Below are positions 5,152 to 5,202 of a stretch of 5,202 bases of DNA, piece after piece. A program made the position numbers and the translations under genes. This stretch comes from Bdellovibrionales bacterium. GTDB taxonomy: Bacteria > Bdellovibrionota_G > JALEGL01 > JAGRAY01. Each line of letters opens with the position of its first letter. Position 1 is the first letter of the stretch. Location of the stretch: NCBI GenBank assembly GCA_020434375.1, contig JAGRAY010000129.1, positions 1 through 5,202 of the forward strand, given 5' to 3'. Under the pieces are notes generated by a model that was given only the letters and a program-made list of their open reading frames with translations, did no database searches and was not told the DNA's origin.

Positions 5152-5202
5152 CAGGGTCCGCACCCCAAGTGGCGCAGAGCCCTCGTCGGGCACAAAGTCC
5201 CC
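5152..5202 (-). repeat. Possible dispersed repeat, copy 2, cut by window edge
   Basis: On the minus strand this reads CTTTG, GCCC, CGAGGGCTC (5185-5177), then CGCCACTT and finally GGACCC, in parallel with the copy at 3577-3636. Both copies are GC-rich and intergenic and read in the same direction. Its upstream part lies beyond the window. Confidence 0.3.

Larger units (their letters stand above)
5041..5202. other. GC-rich, hairpin-rich stretch of unknown role reaching the window edge
   Basis: By hand count 5071-5200 is about 62% GC, clearly richer than the genes around it. All three minus-strand frames are open from base 5202 for most or all of this stretch, as expected for GC-rich DNA, so openness is not evidence of coding. 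I tried to read it as tRNA, RNase P RNA, SRP RNA and tmRNA and found none of their conserved cores. The last 50 bases share CGAGGGCTC and its surroundings with the intergenic region near 3600 (minus-strand reading). It may be an intergenic repeat or the start of an unrecognised RNA. Confidence 0.4.

Noticed and set aside
4955..5202. Minus-strand frames open across the right edge and into tatA
   Set aside because: All three minus frames stay open through the GC-rich part of this stretch, so openness carries no information. The 4955-5146 frame also overlaps tatA.
5041..5202. A structured RNA gene (tRNA, RNase P RNA, SRP RNA, tmRNA)
   Set aside because: None of the conserved cores of these RNAs could be found on either strand. 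Only generic hairpins are present.

Overview
The window reads as part of the chromosome of a Gram-negative, probably Bdellovibrionota- or deltaproteobacteria-like bacterium. This placement is an inference from gene content: an exported M3 metallopeptidase, a PilZ-like/AMIN fusion protein and a TatA. The coding DNA is moderately AT-rich, TTG and GTG starts are used freely, and the Shine-Dalgarno sequences are G-rich. No phage, insertion sequence, CRISPR array, tRNA or rRNA gene was recognised.

Layout. (1) Bases 1-827, minus strand: the first 275 codons of a secreted protein of unknown function, cut by the window edge. (2) Bases 828-957: a compact divergent promoter region with a 10-bp tandem repeat between two good -35 boxes. 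(3) Bases 958-3576, plus strand: a large exported zinc peptidase of family M3 (thimet oligopeptidase/neurolysin type). It has an extra cysteine-containing N-terminal domain and an apparent substitution at an important active-site position. (4) Bases 3577-3734: a convergent intergenic region with several inverted repeats, two of them mutually exclusive. (5) Bases 3735-4760, minus strand: an inner-membrane protein joining an atypical PilZ-like domain through one transmembrane helix to a periplasmic AMIN domain. (6) Bases 4840-5040, plus strand, divergent from (5): tatA, the pore-forming subunit of the twin-arginine translocase. (7) Bases 5041-5202: a GC-rich (about 62% by hand count of 5071-5200), hairpin-rich stretch with no convincing gene.

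Common theme. All four genes concern the cell envelope. Two encode exported proteins that share a divergent control region and may be co-regulated. The other two are a Tat component and an AMIN protein. In well-studied bacteria some AMIN-containing cell-wall amidases are Tat substrates, so that pairing is suggestive but unproven. The points most worth a second look are the altered M3 active site and its added N-terminal domain, the PilZ-like/TM/AMIN architecture, and the structured GC-rich intergenic sequences, which seem to share a diverged repeat.
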